Shown in pieces: positions 17,519-26,756 of a DNA stretch of 64,000 bases. The notes beneath the pieces were generated by a model. It was not told the DNA's origin. It did not search any database and saw only the letters and a program-made list of their open reading frames with translations. The DNA comes from QHXQ01 sp045807745 (GTDB taxonomy: Bacteria > Acidobacteriota > Blastocatellia > Pyrinomonadales > Pyrinomonadaceae). The translations under genes and the position numbers were made by a program. Position 1 is the stretch's first letter, and the number at the start of each line of letters is the position of its first letter. The stretch lies in assembly GCA_045807745.1 (NCBI GenBank), contig JBJMGT010000015.1, positions 1 to 64,000 on the forward strand, written 5' to 3'.

Positions 17519-20500
17519 ATGTCAACTCACCCGGATACCGACCTCGGCCCTTACAAAGGGCTGGAGCCATACAGAAAAGATGATCGCGAATTCTTCTTCG
17601 GGCGTAAAAGCGACACCGAAGTGATCGTCACGAACCTCTCAACCACAGAGTTGACCGTCCTCTACGGCGTCAGCGGGGTGGGTAAAAGCTCCGTGCTGAT
17701 GGCGGGCGTCGAGCCGGCGCTGGTCGATTTGGAACAGAACGGGACGGGCAAAAGAAAGAGGGCGCGCCATGCGCTCGTGATCTTCCGCGACTGGCAGAGT
17801 AAGAATCTGCTGCCGACCCTTAGGGCGAAGGTACGGCACGCGGTGAGTCAAAACGCGATCGCCTCGGTCAAGGATGATCCGCGCCACAGCTTTGAAGAGT
17901 TCCTCCTGCAGTGCAATGGCGTCCTCGGCGGCCCCGTCTTTTTCATCTTCGATCAATTCGAGGAGTATCTGCTCTATCACAGCCCTTCCGAAGACGAGGA
18001 CAGCTTCGAGACGCAATTCGCGCGCATCGTTAATTCGCGGGCGGTCAAAGCCAACTTCCTGCTCTCGTTGCGCGAAGAGGATTTGAGCAAGCTTGATCGC
18101 TTTCAGGGCCGTATCCCCGATCTGCTGGGCAACATGTTGCGGCTGGAATATCTTGACCGCACGTCCGCCGAAGAAGCGATCCGCGCGCCGCTGGCTAAAT
18201 ACAATACCAAGCTGGCCCTGCCGGCTGGGCAACAGGTGCAGATAGAGCAGGCTTTGGTCACTGCGGTGCTTGACCAAGCCCAACTGGGCAAGACCGTCTT
18301 CGACGGCACGGGCAAAGGGCAGCCCAGAGAGAAAACGTCTGACCCCGCCACCAACGGGCGGATCGAGACGCCGATCCTGCAAATGGTGATGTCGCGCCTC
18401 TGGGCTGAGGAGGTGCGCGCCGGTTCGCGCATGCTGCGGCTTGAGACCTTCACCCAGTTGGGCGAGGGGCAGAAGATCATTAGCACGCATCTCGACCGGA
18501 TGATGGACAAGCTGGGGCCGGCAGAGTGCAATATCGCGGAACGACTGTTCCTCTTTCTGGTGACTCCGACCGGCACCAAGATCGCGTACAAACTCGCCGA
18601 TCTTGCCTCGCCTGAATTCGTCGGTTGTTGCGAAGCCCAGCTACAACCCATTCTCGACCGGCTGAGCGCGCCCGACCTGCGTATTCTGCGGACGGTCGAG
18701 GTGCCGGGCCAGCCCAAGCGTTATGAGATTTATCACGACGTGCTCGCGCCGGCCATTCTGGATTGGCGGCGGCGTTACGTCGCCGCGCGCGAGACAGAAA
18801 AGATCAAACAAGAGGAAGAAAAACTGCGCGCGGAGGCGCTGGCGAAGGCCGAGCGCGAGAAGGAAAAGATCAGGGAGGAGGAGGAGCATCGGCGCGAGCG
18901 GGTATTGGCGGCTGCGGCGGAAAAACGCCGGCAAGAGTTGATGCGTAATTGGCGGCGGGCGGCCTACGTCTTCGCCACGTGTCTGATCATCATCGCCATC
19001 CTCGCGGGCAACATCAGTTATAAAGCTTACCGAGAACGCAAGCTGTCGCGTTCGCGCGAGTTGGCCGCACGGGCCGCAGTACAGCTACGTTTGAATCCGG
19101 AGCTAAGTTTGTTGTTAGCTATTCGGGCGGTCGAAACCGAACCGACGGAACAGGCCGAAGCCACGCTCAGACAGGCGTTCAGTTACACCCGGCCGACCAT
19201 CAATTTTAAAGGGCACAAAGATATTGTGTCTCAAGCCAGCTTCAGTAGTGATGGGCAGACTATTATCACAGCGAGCGACGACCATACTGCGCGCGTCTGG
19301 TCTGTCGCAACGGGCCGGTTGCTACATGAGCTGCCGCACGATGGCGCGGTGCACGGCATGGCTTTGAGCGGACACCTGCTGGCGACCGAGACTAATGACG
19401 CTAAGGGCAAGGTGTGGGACCTCAACACGGGCCAAGAGCTATTCCCCCTCACCGATCTGGACGGCCCCGTCGCCGTCATTACTTTCAGCCGCGACGGGGA
19501 ACAACTGCTGACAGAGACGAAGACCGGGGCGAAGTTATGGAATGTGGCGGCGCGCACCGAACGCTTATTGCGCAGCGGCCCAATCGACGCGGCGCAGTTC
19601 AGCCCCGACGGGAAATTGGTGGTGACCGCGCCTACAGACCTATTTGACAGCCCACTGCCCGCACTGGTCTGGGACGCGCAGACGGGCCGGCGCGTCCAGA
19701 CGCTGCCCCTCCCCGGCGTTTCGGTTGATTATGTCGCCTTCAGCCCCAACGGTAAGTTCCTGCTGATGGCGAGTGATGATAGCAAGCAGGTAGTCTTCTG
19801 GACGACGGACACTTGGCACAAATTGCCGCCGGTTGAGCAGATGGGCGTTGTCAAGAAGGCAGTGTTCAGCCCCAAAGGCAACTACGTAGCGGTGATCTCG
19901 GCAGACGGAAGCAATCCGCAAAATCCTACAAGGCCCGCAGGGCAAGCGAGCGCAGACCCGAATGCTGATGGGGAAGGCAACTTGGTGGAAGTGTGGGATA
20001 CGGCGACGTTGAAGAGAGTGGCCATGCTGCGCGGCCATACGGCCACCGTAAACAGTGCTGCCTTCAGTTCCGATGACCGCTTCATTGTGACGGCGAGCAA
20101 TGACAAGACGGCGCGCGTGTGGGATGTTAAGTCCGGCCAAGAGATTACCCGGTTGAGCGGACACGAGGGTCGCGTTACGAGCGCGGCGTTCAGCCCCAAT
20201 GATCAACTCGTCGTGACTTCGAGCGCTGACCAGACGGCGCGCGTTTGGAAAGTAGACGATCTCTCCAAAGAACATTCATTGCCGCTTCATGCACCCGTCT
20301 ATAGCCTCGCGTTCAGCCCCAACGGCCAGCGCATCCTCACTGCAAGTGTTACGACCAAGGAGCTATTCGATGAGAACGGCGCGGCAGATCAGGACGCCTT
20401 GATCGGCAAACCTTTAGTATGGGATACCGCCTCAGGCAACAATGCATTGACGCTCGCCGGGAAAGACGGGCCTACGGTAAAAACAGTTTATAGCCCGGAC

Positions 20501-21496
20501 GGGAGTAAGATCGCCGCGTACACACTTAGCGGGCGGGTTTGCGTCTGGGATGCAAACACGGGCGAAGTCCTCTGGGCCGATCAGTCCGCCAGAGGATTAT
20601 TGTTCAATGCGCCGTTCAGTCCTGACGGCAGACTGTTCCTGACGAAGGTAAAAAACCCGGACTCGCCGGTTGTTAAAGAAAAGGACGAGAAGGACACGCT
20701 GAAGGTCATTGACCTGACCACAAAACAACTGCTCTTAGAACTGCACCCGGTGGGGCGTAAGGTGAATAGCGCTAGCTTCAGCCCCAACGGTCAATCCATC
20801 GTGACCGCCAGCGGCGACTATATCAAGTACTCGACAAGTCGAGATGGTATTAAACAGACTCCAGAAACAGCTGAGGAACTCAAAGAGAACTACACGGCGC
20901 AGGTGTTTAAGACGGCGACCGGCGAGCGAATTTGGACGTTCCAGCACGACGGGCCTGTGCTCGCTGCGGCGTTCAATGTTGACGGCACGCTTATCGTCAC
21001 CGCCAGCGCCGACGCGACAGCGAAGTTATGGAATGTGCAGACAGGTAAGCTGGTCGCGTCTCTAGACCATTCGGGCGTGGTATACACAGCGGAGTTCAGC
21101 CCAAATGGTCATTACATCGTCACGGTATGCGAAGACAGGAATGCACGACTCTGGGATGGCTATTCCGGCAAGTCCATCGCCCAATTTGAACACCCTAGTT
21201 TAGTATTAAGTGCGCAGTTCAGCCCCACTAGCAGGTTTGTGCTCACACGGAGTCGGGACTATGTCACGCGGCTCTGGGACATTAATACAACTCAGGAGCT
21301 TTTCGAACTAACCAGCTTCGATAGCGTTTATGACGCGATCTTCAGTCCTGATGGCAAGCTCATTGCCGTCGCCGGTAGCGACAATCCGGTGCGGATTTAT
21401 ACCTGCGATGTGTGCCTGCCGCTCCCAGACCTCATGCAACTAGCCAAACAGCGCGTCACGCGGCAACTGACCGAGGAAGAACTAAACATATACTAA
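17519..21496 (+). CDS. membrane-anchored STAND (nSTAND1-like) NTPase with WD40 repeats
   Basis: 1325 residues. In order: a short GPYKGLEPYRKDD lead typical of nSTAND1, P-loop GVSGVGKSS (50-58), Walker B VFFIFDQFEEYLLY (about 140-153), a helical/winged-helix part ending in YEIYHDVLAPAI (403-414), a charged coiled coil (about 420-475), one transmembrane helix (AAYVFATCLIIIAILAGNIS, 481-500), a linker with LSRSRELAARAAVQL, and about 15-16 WD40-like units (564-1290). The units carry the recurring AFSPNG/FSPDG and VW/LW words, enough for two propellers. STAND proteins are signal-triggered oligomerising switches; the WD40 part would sense. The start has GGAGAA about 7 bases upstream. It forms a two-gene unit with the SIR2 gene. 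The trigger is unknown. Confidence 0.88.
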   Translation: MSTHPDTDLGPYKGLEPYRKDDREFFFGRKSDTEVIVTNLSTTELTVLYGVSGVGKSSVLMAGVEPALVDLEQNGTGKRKRARHALVIFRDWQSKNLLPTLRAKVRHAVSQNAIASVKDDPRHSFEEFLLQCNGVLGGPVFFIFDQFEEYLLYHSPSEDEDSFETQFARIVNSRAVKANFLLSLREEDLSKLDRFQGRIPDLLGNMLRLEYLDRTSAEEAIRAPLAKYNTKLALPAGQQVQIEQALVTAVLDQAQLGKTVFDGTGKGQPREKTSDPATNGRIETPILQMVMSRLWAEEVRAGSRMLRLETFTQLGEGQKIISTHLDRMMDKLGPAECNIAERLFLFLVTPTGTKIAYKLADLASPEFVGCCEAQLQPILDRLSAPDLRILRTVEVPGQPKRYEIYHDVLAPAILDWRRRYVAARETEKIKQEEEKLRAEALAKAEREKEKIREEEEHRRERVLAAAAEKRRQELMRNWRRAAYVFATCLIIIAILAGNISYKAYRERKLSRSRELAARAAVQLRLNPELSLLLAIRAVETEPTEQAEATLRQAFSYTRPTINFKGHKDIVSQASFSSDGQTIITASDDHTARVWSVATGRLLHELPHDGAVHGMALSGHLLATETNDAKGKVWDLNTGQELFPLTDLDGPVAVITFSRDGEQLLTETKTGAKLWNVAARTERLLRSGPIDAAQFSPDGKLVVTAPTDLFDSPLPALVWDAQTGRRVQTLPLPGVSVDYVAFSPNGKFLLMASDDSKQVVFWTTDTWHKLPPVEQMGVVKKAVFSPKGNYVAVISADGSNPQNPTRPAGQASADPNADGEGNLVEVWDTATLKRVAMLRGHTATVNSAAFSSDDRFIVTASNDKTARVWDVKSGQEITRLSGHEGRVTSAAFSPNDQLVVTSSADQTARVWKVDDLSKEHSLPLHAPVYSLAFSPNGQRILTASVTTKELFDENGAADQDALIGKPLVWDTASGNNALTLAGKDGPTVKTVYSPDGSKIAAYTLSGRVCVWDANTGEVLWADQSARGLLFNAPFSPDGRLFLTKVKNPDSPVVKEKDEKDTLKVIDLTTKQLLLELHPVGRKVNSASFSPNGQSIVTASGDYIKYSTSRDGIKQTPETAEELKENYTAQVFKTATGERIWTFQHDGPVLAAAFNVDGTLIVTASADATAKLWNVQTGKLVASLDHSGVVYTAEFSPNGHYIVTVCEDRNARLWDGYSGKSIAQFEHPSLVLSAQFSPTSRFVLTRSRDYVTRLWDINTTQELFELTSFDSVYDAIFSPDGKLIAVAGSDNPVRIYTCDVCLPLPDLMQLAKQRVTRQLTEEELNIY

Positions 21497-21655
21497 GCTA
21501 ACTTGGCGTACGAAGCGGCCAGCCGCAGTGCCCACTAACGCGGGGCGGCCCAGCTTTGCGTTTTGCTGCGTCTGTGTGCAGCCCGGCCGTGCCGCGCGCA
21601 AGACACGATTGGCGCGTCAGTGTTAAGCTGCTAACGGAGCATTCGCAGATAGAGC

Positions 21656-23377
21656 ATGCAACTCGGCAGCGCCAAACACTGGGCTGTGCGCGGCTACGAC
21701 GAAGCACGTGCGCGCACGCTCGCCGCTGACACAGGTCTCTCCACAGTCGTGGCCGGGCTGCTCCTCGCGCGCGGCTACGAAACGAGCGCAGCGGTCACGC
21801 ATCTTCTGCATCCATCATTTGATCAGTTGCACGATCCCGCGCTCATGCTCGGCATGAATGATGCGGTGGCGCGCGTGCTGCACGCCATTGACGCGGGCGA
21901 ACCCATCCTCGTCTATGGCGATTACGACGTAGACGGCACGACGGGCACGGTCGTCCTGCGCCGCGCGCTCGGTCTGCTCGGCGCACGCACGGGCTTTCAT
22001 GTGCCGCACCGTTTCACCGAAGGCTACGGCATCCGCCAAGACGTGTTGGAACGCGCAGCCGCCGACGGCTATAAGCTCGTCATCAGCGTGGACTGCGGCA
22101 TCCGCGCGCACGAGCCGCTCGAATGGGCGCGCGCCAACGGTCTCGACGTGATTGTGACCGATCACCACTTACCGGACGCAGACGAGGGCGCGCCGCCCGC
22201 GTTCGCCGTCTTGAACGCGAACCAACGCGGCGACACTTATCCAGACAAGCATCTCGCGGGCGTCGGCGTTGCGTTCAAGTTGGCGCACGCACTCCTGCGC
22301 GCACGCGGGCGCGAACAGTTGATGCAGGGCTTCCTCAAGGTCGTCGCTATCGGCACGGTCGCGGACGTTGCGCCATTGGTCGGCGAGAATCGCGCCATCG
22401 TCTCGCTGGGTTTGGCCGATCTGCCGAACGCGACCAATCCGGGTCTGCGCGCGCTGATGGAAGTCGCAGGGATAGGCAACGGGCGCGGCATGCGTTGCAG
22501 CGATCTCGGCTTCCGTTTGGGGCCGCGCATCAATGCCGCCGGGCGGATGGACGCGGCGCGCGCCGTCGTCGAGTTGTTCGAGACGAGCGACCCGGTGGAA
22601 GCGCGCCGCCTTGCGCAGCACCTAGACGCGCGCAACCGCGAGCGTCAGGTCATACAACAACAACTGACCGAGCGCGCGCTCGCGGATTACGAATTGAGCG
22701 GCGATTGCAGCGCGGTGGCGGTGGTCGCAGGTGCGGGTTGGCACAGGGGCGTGATCGGACTGGTGGCATCGAAGATGGCGGAGAAGTTGGGTCGCCCCGC
22801 CGTCGTCATCTCGTTAGATGAAGACGGCACGGGGCACGGCTCGGCGCGCAGCGTCGCAAATTATCACCTGCTCGACGGGTTGACCGCGTGCGCTGAACTC
22901 TTCACGAGCTTCGGCGGGCACGCGCAAGCCGCCGGTCTAGTCATAAGACGCGAGCGCATTGACGAACTGCGCCGCCGTTTGCACGCGCACGCAAGTCAAC
23001 ACATGACGGAAGCCGACTGCCGGCCCACGCTCTACATCGACGCGGAACTGCCGGCCACGGCCATCACGCTGGAGCTGGCGGAAGCACTCGAACAGCTTGA
23101 ACCCTTCGGCGCACAGTGGCCGTGCCCCGTCTTTCACACACGCAACCTGCGCGTCCTGCAAGAGGCGCGCGTGTTGAAAGAGCGCCATCTGAAAATCCAT
23201 CTGGTGGGCGACGACGGGCGCGCGCACGAAGCCCTCTGGTGGGGCGGCGCTGAAGCCGCCACAGCAACGCCCCGCCCCGGCGACAGCATCGAACTGGCTT
23301 ATGAGCTTGAGACAAACACGTGGCGCGATGAGAAGAGATTGCAGTTGATCGTCAAGGATATAAGGAAGCAGTGCTGA
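21656..23377 (+). CDS. recJ: single-stranded-DNA-specific exonuclease RecJ
   Basis: 5'-to-3' single-strand DNA exonuclease of recombination and repair. 573 residues, normal length. DHH-superfamily motifs: VYGDYDVDGTTG (about 83-94), ISVDCG, TDHHLPDAD (the DHH motif), GVGVAFKLAHAL, GPRINAAGRMDAA, and the C-terminal DHHA1 part with FGGHAQAAG. An oligonucleotide-binding region follows (about 460-570). It is separated from the STAND gene by 160 bp with no obvious terminator. Its stop codon lies inside the left arm of the foldback at 23371-23454. Confidence 0.96.
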   Translation: MQLGSAKHWAVRGYDEARARTLAADTGLSTVVAGLLLARGYETSAAVTHLLHPSFDQLHDPALMLGMNDAVARVLHAIDAGEPILVYGDYDVDGTTGTVVLRRALGLLGARTGFHVPHRFTEGYGIRQDVLERAAADGYKLVISVDCGIRAHEPLEWARANGLDVIVTDHHLPDADEGAPPAFAVLNANQRGDTYPDKHLAGVGVAFKLAHALLRARGREQLMQGFLKVVAIGTVADVAPLVGENRAIVSLGLADLPNATNPGLRALMEVAGIGNGRGMRCSDLGFRLGPRINAAGRMDAARAVVELFETSDPVEARRLAQHLDARNRERQVIQQQLTERALADYELSGDCSAVAVVAGAGWHRGVIGLVASKMAEKLGRPAVVISLDEDGTGHGSARSVANYHLLDGLTACAELFTSFGGHAQAAGLVIRRERIDELRRRLHAHASQHMTEADCRPTLYIDAELPATAITLELAEALEQLEPFGAQWPCPVFHTRNLRVLQEARVLKERHLKIHLVGDDGRAHEALWWGGAEAATATPRPGDSIELAYELETNTWRDEKRLQLIVKDIRKQC

Positions 23378-23454
23378 GTGCTGAGTCCTGAGTGCTGAGT
23401 AAGAGACAGAGACTTCTTTCTCCGCACTCAGGACTCAGCACTCAGCACTTTTTT
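23371..23454 (+). terminator. heptamer-word foldback with T6, recJ/lptCA gap
   Basis: Arm 23371-23393 (words GTGCTGA, GTGCTGA, GTCCTGA, GT) is the exact reverse complement of 23426-23448, followed by six T (23449-23454). The left arm contains the recJ stop; the T-tract ends 3 bases before the next ATG (23458). As RNA this is a textbook intrinsic terminator, yet it directly abuts the next coding region and leaves no room for a Shine-Dalgarno sequence. Confidence 0.75.
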
Positions 23455-23457
23455 ACC

Positions 23458-25770
23458 ATGCAGGTTATCAAACGCAGGCGAGATGTGGTGTTAATCGGGG
23501 TGCGTGCGCGCGCACCGTTGGTGGCCCGCGTGTTGGCGCTCATGGTGCTGGCGGCGGGGCTGATCTACGTCGGCATCACATATAACAAGGCGCGCAAGGT
23601 GAAGCAGTTCGTCATGAAGGGCGGGCCGGCGGAATTGTCTAACCGCGTGGTCAGCCGGATCGAGAATTTCGAGCGCCGGGTCACGGAAGGCGACCGGCTC
23701 ACGATGCTGCTGCGCGCCGCCCTCTATGTGTCTTACGAAGATGGTCATCATGAATTGCAGACCGTGCATCTCGAATACTATCCCAAGTCCGGCGGCACGG
23801 ATCAGGTCGATGCTAAACAAGCACTCTATTTTTCCGAAACCGAGGAAGTCCAATTTTACGGCAACGTGCAGATCGATACGCGTGACCGACTGAAGGTATT
23901 GACCGAGCACGTCAAATACAATGTCAAGAACGAGCAGGCGGACATCGATGTGCCGCTGACATTCGTGCGCGACAACGTCGAGGGGCGCGCCGATAACGCG
24001 CTCGTGCTGGCACAGCAGAAGCAATTTGAGCTGCGCGGCAACGTAGCGATCACCGTGCAGCCGCACGCTAAAGAAGTACCGGCGCAGGCAAGTGGGCGCG
24101 ACCGGCCCGTGACGATCCATTCGGCGACCGCGCATTTTGATCAAGCGCAGGGACAGCTTGTGTTCTCCGGCGGCGCAACCGCTGAGCAGAATCAGGACAT
24201 CATGAGCGGCGACACGCTGACCGGCTATCTAACCGAACAGAAGAAGCTCAATCACATCTTGACGCGGGGCAATGGCTACCTGCGCTCAATGAATCCGGGC
24301 CGGGCCGCAGAAGTGCGCGGCGCGGAGATGAACTTCTACTTCGACACTGATCAAAGATTGATCAGCGCCAATGCGCTCACCAACGTGCAGGCGCACACGC
24401 TCGACGCCGATGCGGAAGTGCAACTGAGTGCGCCGACGGAAGCGCAACTCGACTTCACGGTGCAGGATGATAAAAGTTTGCTCCGAGAGATGCGCGCCGG
24501 CGGGCGACCCGTCGTCACGCTCGCCGCGCCGAAGTCAAAGGCTAATGACCCGCGCGCCGCGAACAAGCGTCTGACGGCCGATAATGTGCGTCTGTTCTGG
24601 CGCACGACGGGGCGCGACCTCGAACGCGCCGAAGCTGTCGGCAACGCGGAACTGGTCGTCGAGCCGGTGCAGGTCACACCCAAGGCTGATCGCAGAACGC
24701 TCAACGCGCCCCGCTTCGATGGCGAGTTCTACGAGACGAACAATCTGGCCAAGACGTTCATCGCCACGGGCGGCGCGAAAGCGGTCTTCGTGCCGCTCCA
24801 GCCGAGCGAGACGCGCGGCACGCGCACGCTCACCGCCGAGAAGATGACCGCCGTGTTCATGCGCGAGACGCAGGACGTGGAGCGCGTGGACGCGGAAGGC
24901 AACACGCAGTTCAACGAGGGCGACCGCAACGGGCAAGCCGCCAACGCCAGTTACACAACCGCCGATGCGATAGTGCGCCTGCGCGGCGGCGAGCCGACGG
25001 TCTGGGACGCGCGCGCGCGCGTTAAAGCCACGGAGATCGATTCGGACACAACAAAGCGCATCTCTTATGGGCGCGGCAAGACGCAGACGACCTATTACAG
25101 TCAGGAACAGACCGGCGGCGCGACGCCGTTTCAGAAGGTCAAGAGTCCAGTCTTCATCGTCGCCGCCAACGCGGAGTTTCAACACGATACGGGCGTCGGC
25201 ATCTACACGGGCGATGCGCGCGCGTGGCAGGACGACAACTTCGTGCGCGCGGATAAACTGACGCTCCGGCGCGAGCAGCGGCGCATGGAGGCGGACAATA
25301 ACGTGCAGAGCGCGATCTATCAGGCGCGGCGCAAGGATGCGTCCGGCGCACGCGTCGTCGTGCCCGTCTTCGCTACCGCGCAGCGCATGTTCTACTCGGA
25401 CGCGGATCGCGTCGTCCACTACGAGACGAACGTGGACATCAAACAGGGCACGGAGCGGATCACATGCGACGTGGCGGATGTTTATCTGACGAAAGACGCG
25501 AACGAAGTTGATCACACCATCGCGCAGCGCAACGTCGTGATTACGCAGCCGGGCAAACGGGGCACGGGCGACCGGGGCGAATACGTCGCGGCGGACGAGA
25601 CCGTGGTGCTTACCGGCAACCCGGCGCGCGTCGAAGACCCGGCGCAGGGCAACTCCGAAGGGCGCCGCATGACCGTCTACCTGCGCGAGAATCGCGTCGT
25701 CACGGACAGCCCCGGCGGAGCGCAATCAACGGGCCGCGTGCATTCGTCGCATAAGATCAGGAAGCCTTAG
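23458..25770 (+). CDS. LPS export protein, LptC-LptA fusion
   Basis: 770 residues. One N-terminal TM helix (about 18-40, ARVLALMVLAAGLIYVGIT) anchors an LptC-like periplasmic domain (about 50-200: LRAALYVSYEDGHHELQTV, QALYFSETEEVQFYGNV). It is followed by several OstA/LptA-like beta-jellyroll repeats (TIHSATAHFDQAQGQLVFSG, ISYGRGKTQTTYYS, ADKLTLRREQRRME, VYLTKDANEVDHTIAQRNVV). LptC and LptA form the periplasmic bridge carrying LPS to the outer membrane; in Proteobacteria they are two small proteins, so this is a long fusion. The start at 23458 fits the membrane signal; the frame is open to 23392 but that part is repeat. It directly precedes lptB. Confidence 0.85.
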   Translation: MQVIKRRRDVVLIGVRARAPLVARVLALMVLAAGLIYVGITYNKARKVKQFVMKGGPAELSNRVVSRIENFERRVTEGDRLTMLLRAALYVSYEDGHHELQTVHLEYYPKSGGTDQVDAKQALYFSETEEVQFYGNVQIDTRDRLKVLTEHVKYNVKNEQADIDVPLTFVRDNVEGRADNALVLAQQKQFELRGNVAITVQPHAKEVPAQASGRDRPVTIHSATAHFDQAQGQLVFSGGATAEQNQDIMSGDTLTGYLTEQKKLNHILTRGNGYLRSMNPGRAAEVRGAEMNFYFDTDQRLISANALTNVQAHTLDADAEVQLSAPTEAQLDFTVQDDKSLLREMRAGGRPVVTLAAPKSKANDPRAANKRLTADNVRLFWRTTGRDLERAEAVGNAELVVEPVQVTPKADRRTLNAPRFDGEFYETNNLAKTFIATGGAKAVFVPLQPSETRGTRTLTAEKMTAVFMRETQDVERVDAEGNTQFNEGDRNGQAANASYTTADAIVRLRGGEPTVWDARARVKATEIDSDTTKRISYGRGKTQTTYYSQEQTGGATPFQKVKSPVFIVAANAEFQHDTGVGIYTGDARAWQDDNFVRADKLTLRREQRRMEADNNVQSAIYQARRKDASGARVVVPVFATAQRMFYSDADRVVHYETNVDIKQGTERITCDVADVYLTKDANEVDHTIAQRNVVITQPGKRGTGDRGEYVAADETVVLTGNPARVEDPAQGNSEGRRMTVYLRENRVVTDSPGGAQSTGRVHSSHKIRKP

Positions 25771-25812
25771 CGGGTTGCATAATCGCGCCGGATATTTTTC
25801 AATCTCGACATC

Positions 25813-26628
25813 GTGAGCACAGACTTACAAATTGATGAGTTGATCGAGTCGGCCCGGCGTGAAGCGATTGTTGAAGCGCGCGACCGCGCGGAACTGCGTC
25901 CGTCGCAGACGGCGTTGGTGGCCGTCGATCTGGTTAAGACCTATGGCCGGCGGCGCGTTGTGGACGGTATTAGCTTGCACGTTGAGCAGGGCGAGGTGGT
26001 AGGGCTGTTGGGCGCGAACGGGGCGGGGAAGACGACGACGTTCTACATGATCATCGGGTTGGAGCGCCCCGAAGCCGGGCGCGTGCGGCTAGGCGCGCGC
26101 GATATTACGAAATTGCCGATGTACCTACGCGCGCGGCTGGGGCTGGGTTACTTGCCGCAGGAGCCTTCGGTCTTTCGCAAGATGACAGCCGCCGAAAACA
26201 TTCTGGCAGTGTTAGAGACGATGCCGCTCCGGCGGCGCGAGCGCTTCAAGCGGCTTGAAGAGTTGTTGCAGGAGTTCGGCATCGAGCAGGTGCGCAATAC
26301 GCGCGGGGACTCGCTGTCGGGCGGTGAGCGGCGGCGGACGGAGATCGCGCGGGCGCTGGCGACCGAGCCGCAGTTCATCCTGTTGGACGAGCCGTTCGCC
26401 GGCATCGACCCGCTCGCAGTGGATGAGATACAGAAGTTGATCCTGTACCTGCGCGGGCGCGGCATCGGCATCCTGATCACGGATCACAACGTGCGCGAGA
26501 CGTTGGGCGTGACCGACCGCGCTTACATCATGGCCGATGGACGTATCTTCCGCTCAGGCCCGCCGCTCACGTTGACGGAAGACCCGGAAGTGCGCCGCCT
26601 CTATCTCGGCGAAAAATTCCGCCTGTAA
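25813..26628 (+). CDS. lptB: LPS export ABC transporter ATP-binding protein LptB
   Basis: Cytoplasmic ATPase driving LPS extraction by LptBFG. 271 residues including an extra N-terminal extension of about 37 residues (helical, acidic) before the ABC fold. Motifs: Walker A GANGAGKTTTFYMI (about 70-83), Q-loop LPQEPSVFRKMT (the family-typical wording), signature LSGGERRRTEIARAL, Walker B FILLDEPFAGIDPLA, and H-loop ITDHNV. The start is GTG. The order lptCA-lptB-rpoN-hpf matches the conserved proteobacterial cluster. No LptF/G genes are in the window. Confidence 0.95.
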   Translation: MSTDLQIDELIESARREAIVEARDRAELRPSQTALVAVDLVKTYGRRRVVDGISLHVEQGEVVGLLGANGAGKTTTFYMIIGLERPEAGRVRLGARDITKLPMYLRARLGLGYLPQEPSVFRKMTAAENILAVLETMPLRRRERFKRLEELLQEFGIEQVRNTRGDSLSGGERRRTEIARALATEPQFILLDEPFAGIDPLAVDEIQKLILYLRGRGIGILITDHNVRETLGVTDRAYIMADGRIFRSGPPLTLTEDPEVRRLYLGEKFRL

Positions 26629-26669
26629 AGTCTGTTTGAAGTTCGCTGCACGCGGGCTATCAGATAGGT

Positions 26670-26675
26670 TATAAT
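26670..26675 (+). promoter_or_regulatory. candidate -10 element for rpoN
   Basis: A perfect TATAAT about 80 bp upstream of rpoN, in the lptB-rpoN gap. The -35 region is weak (no TTGACA-like hexamer at 16-18 bp), so an internal promoter is possible but not proven. Confidence 0.35.
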
Positions 26676-26756
26676 CTCCCCCGTCGCATTGATTGCGACG
26701 CAAAGCATAACAAATCGAGTCAGGTGTGCGCGCCCCGCAAACTCTAGCGCAAAGGT

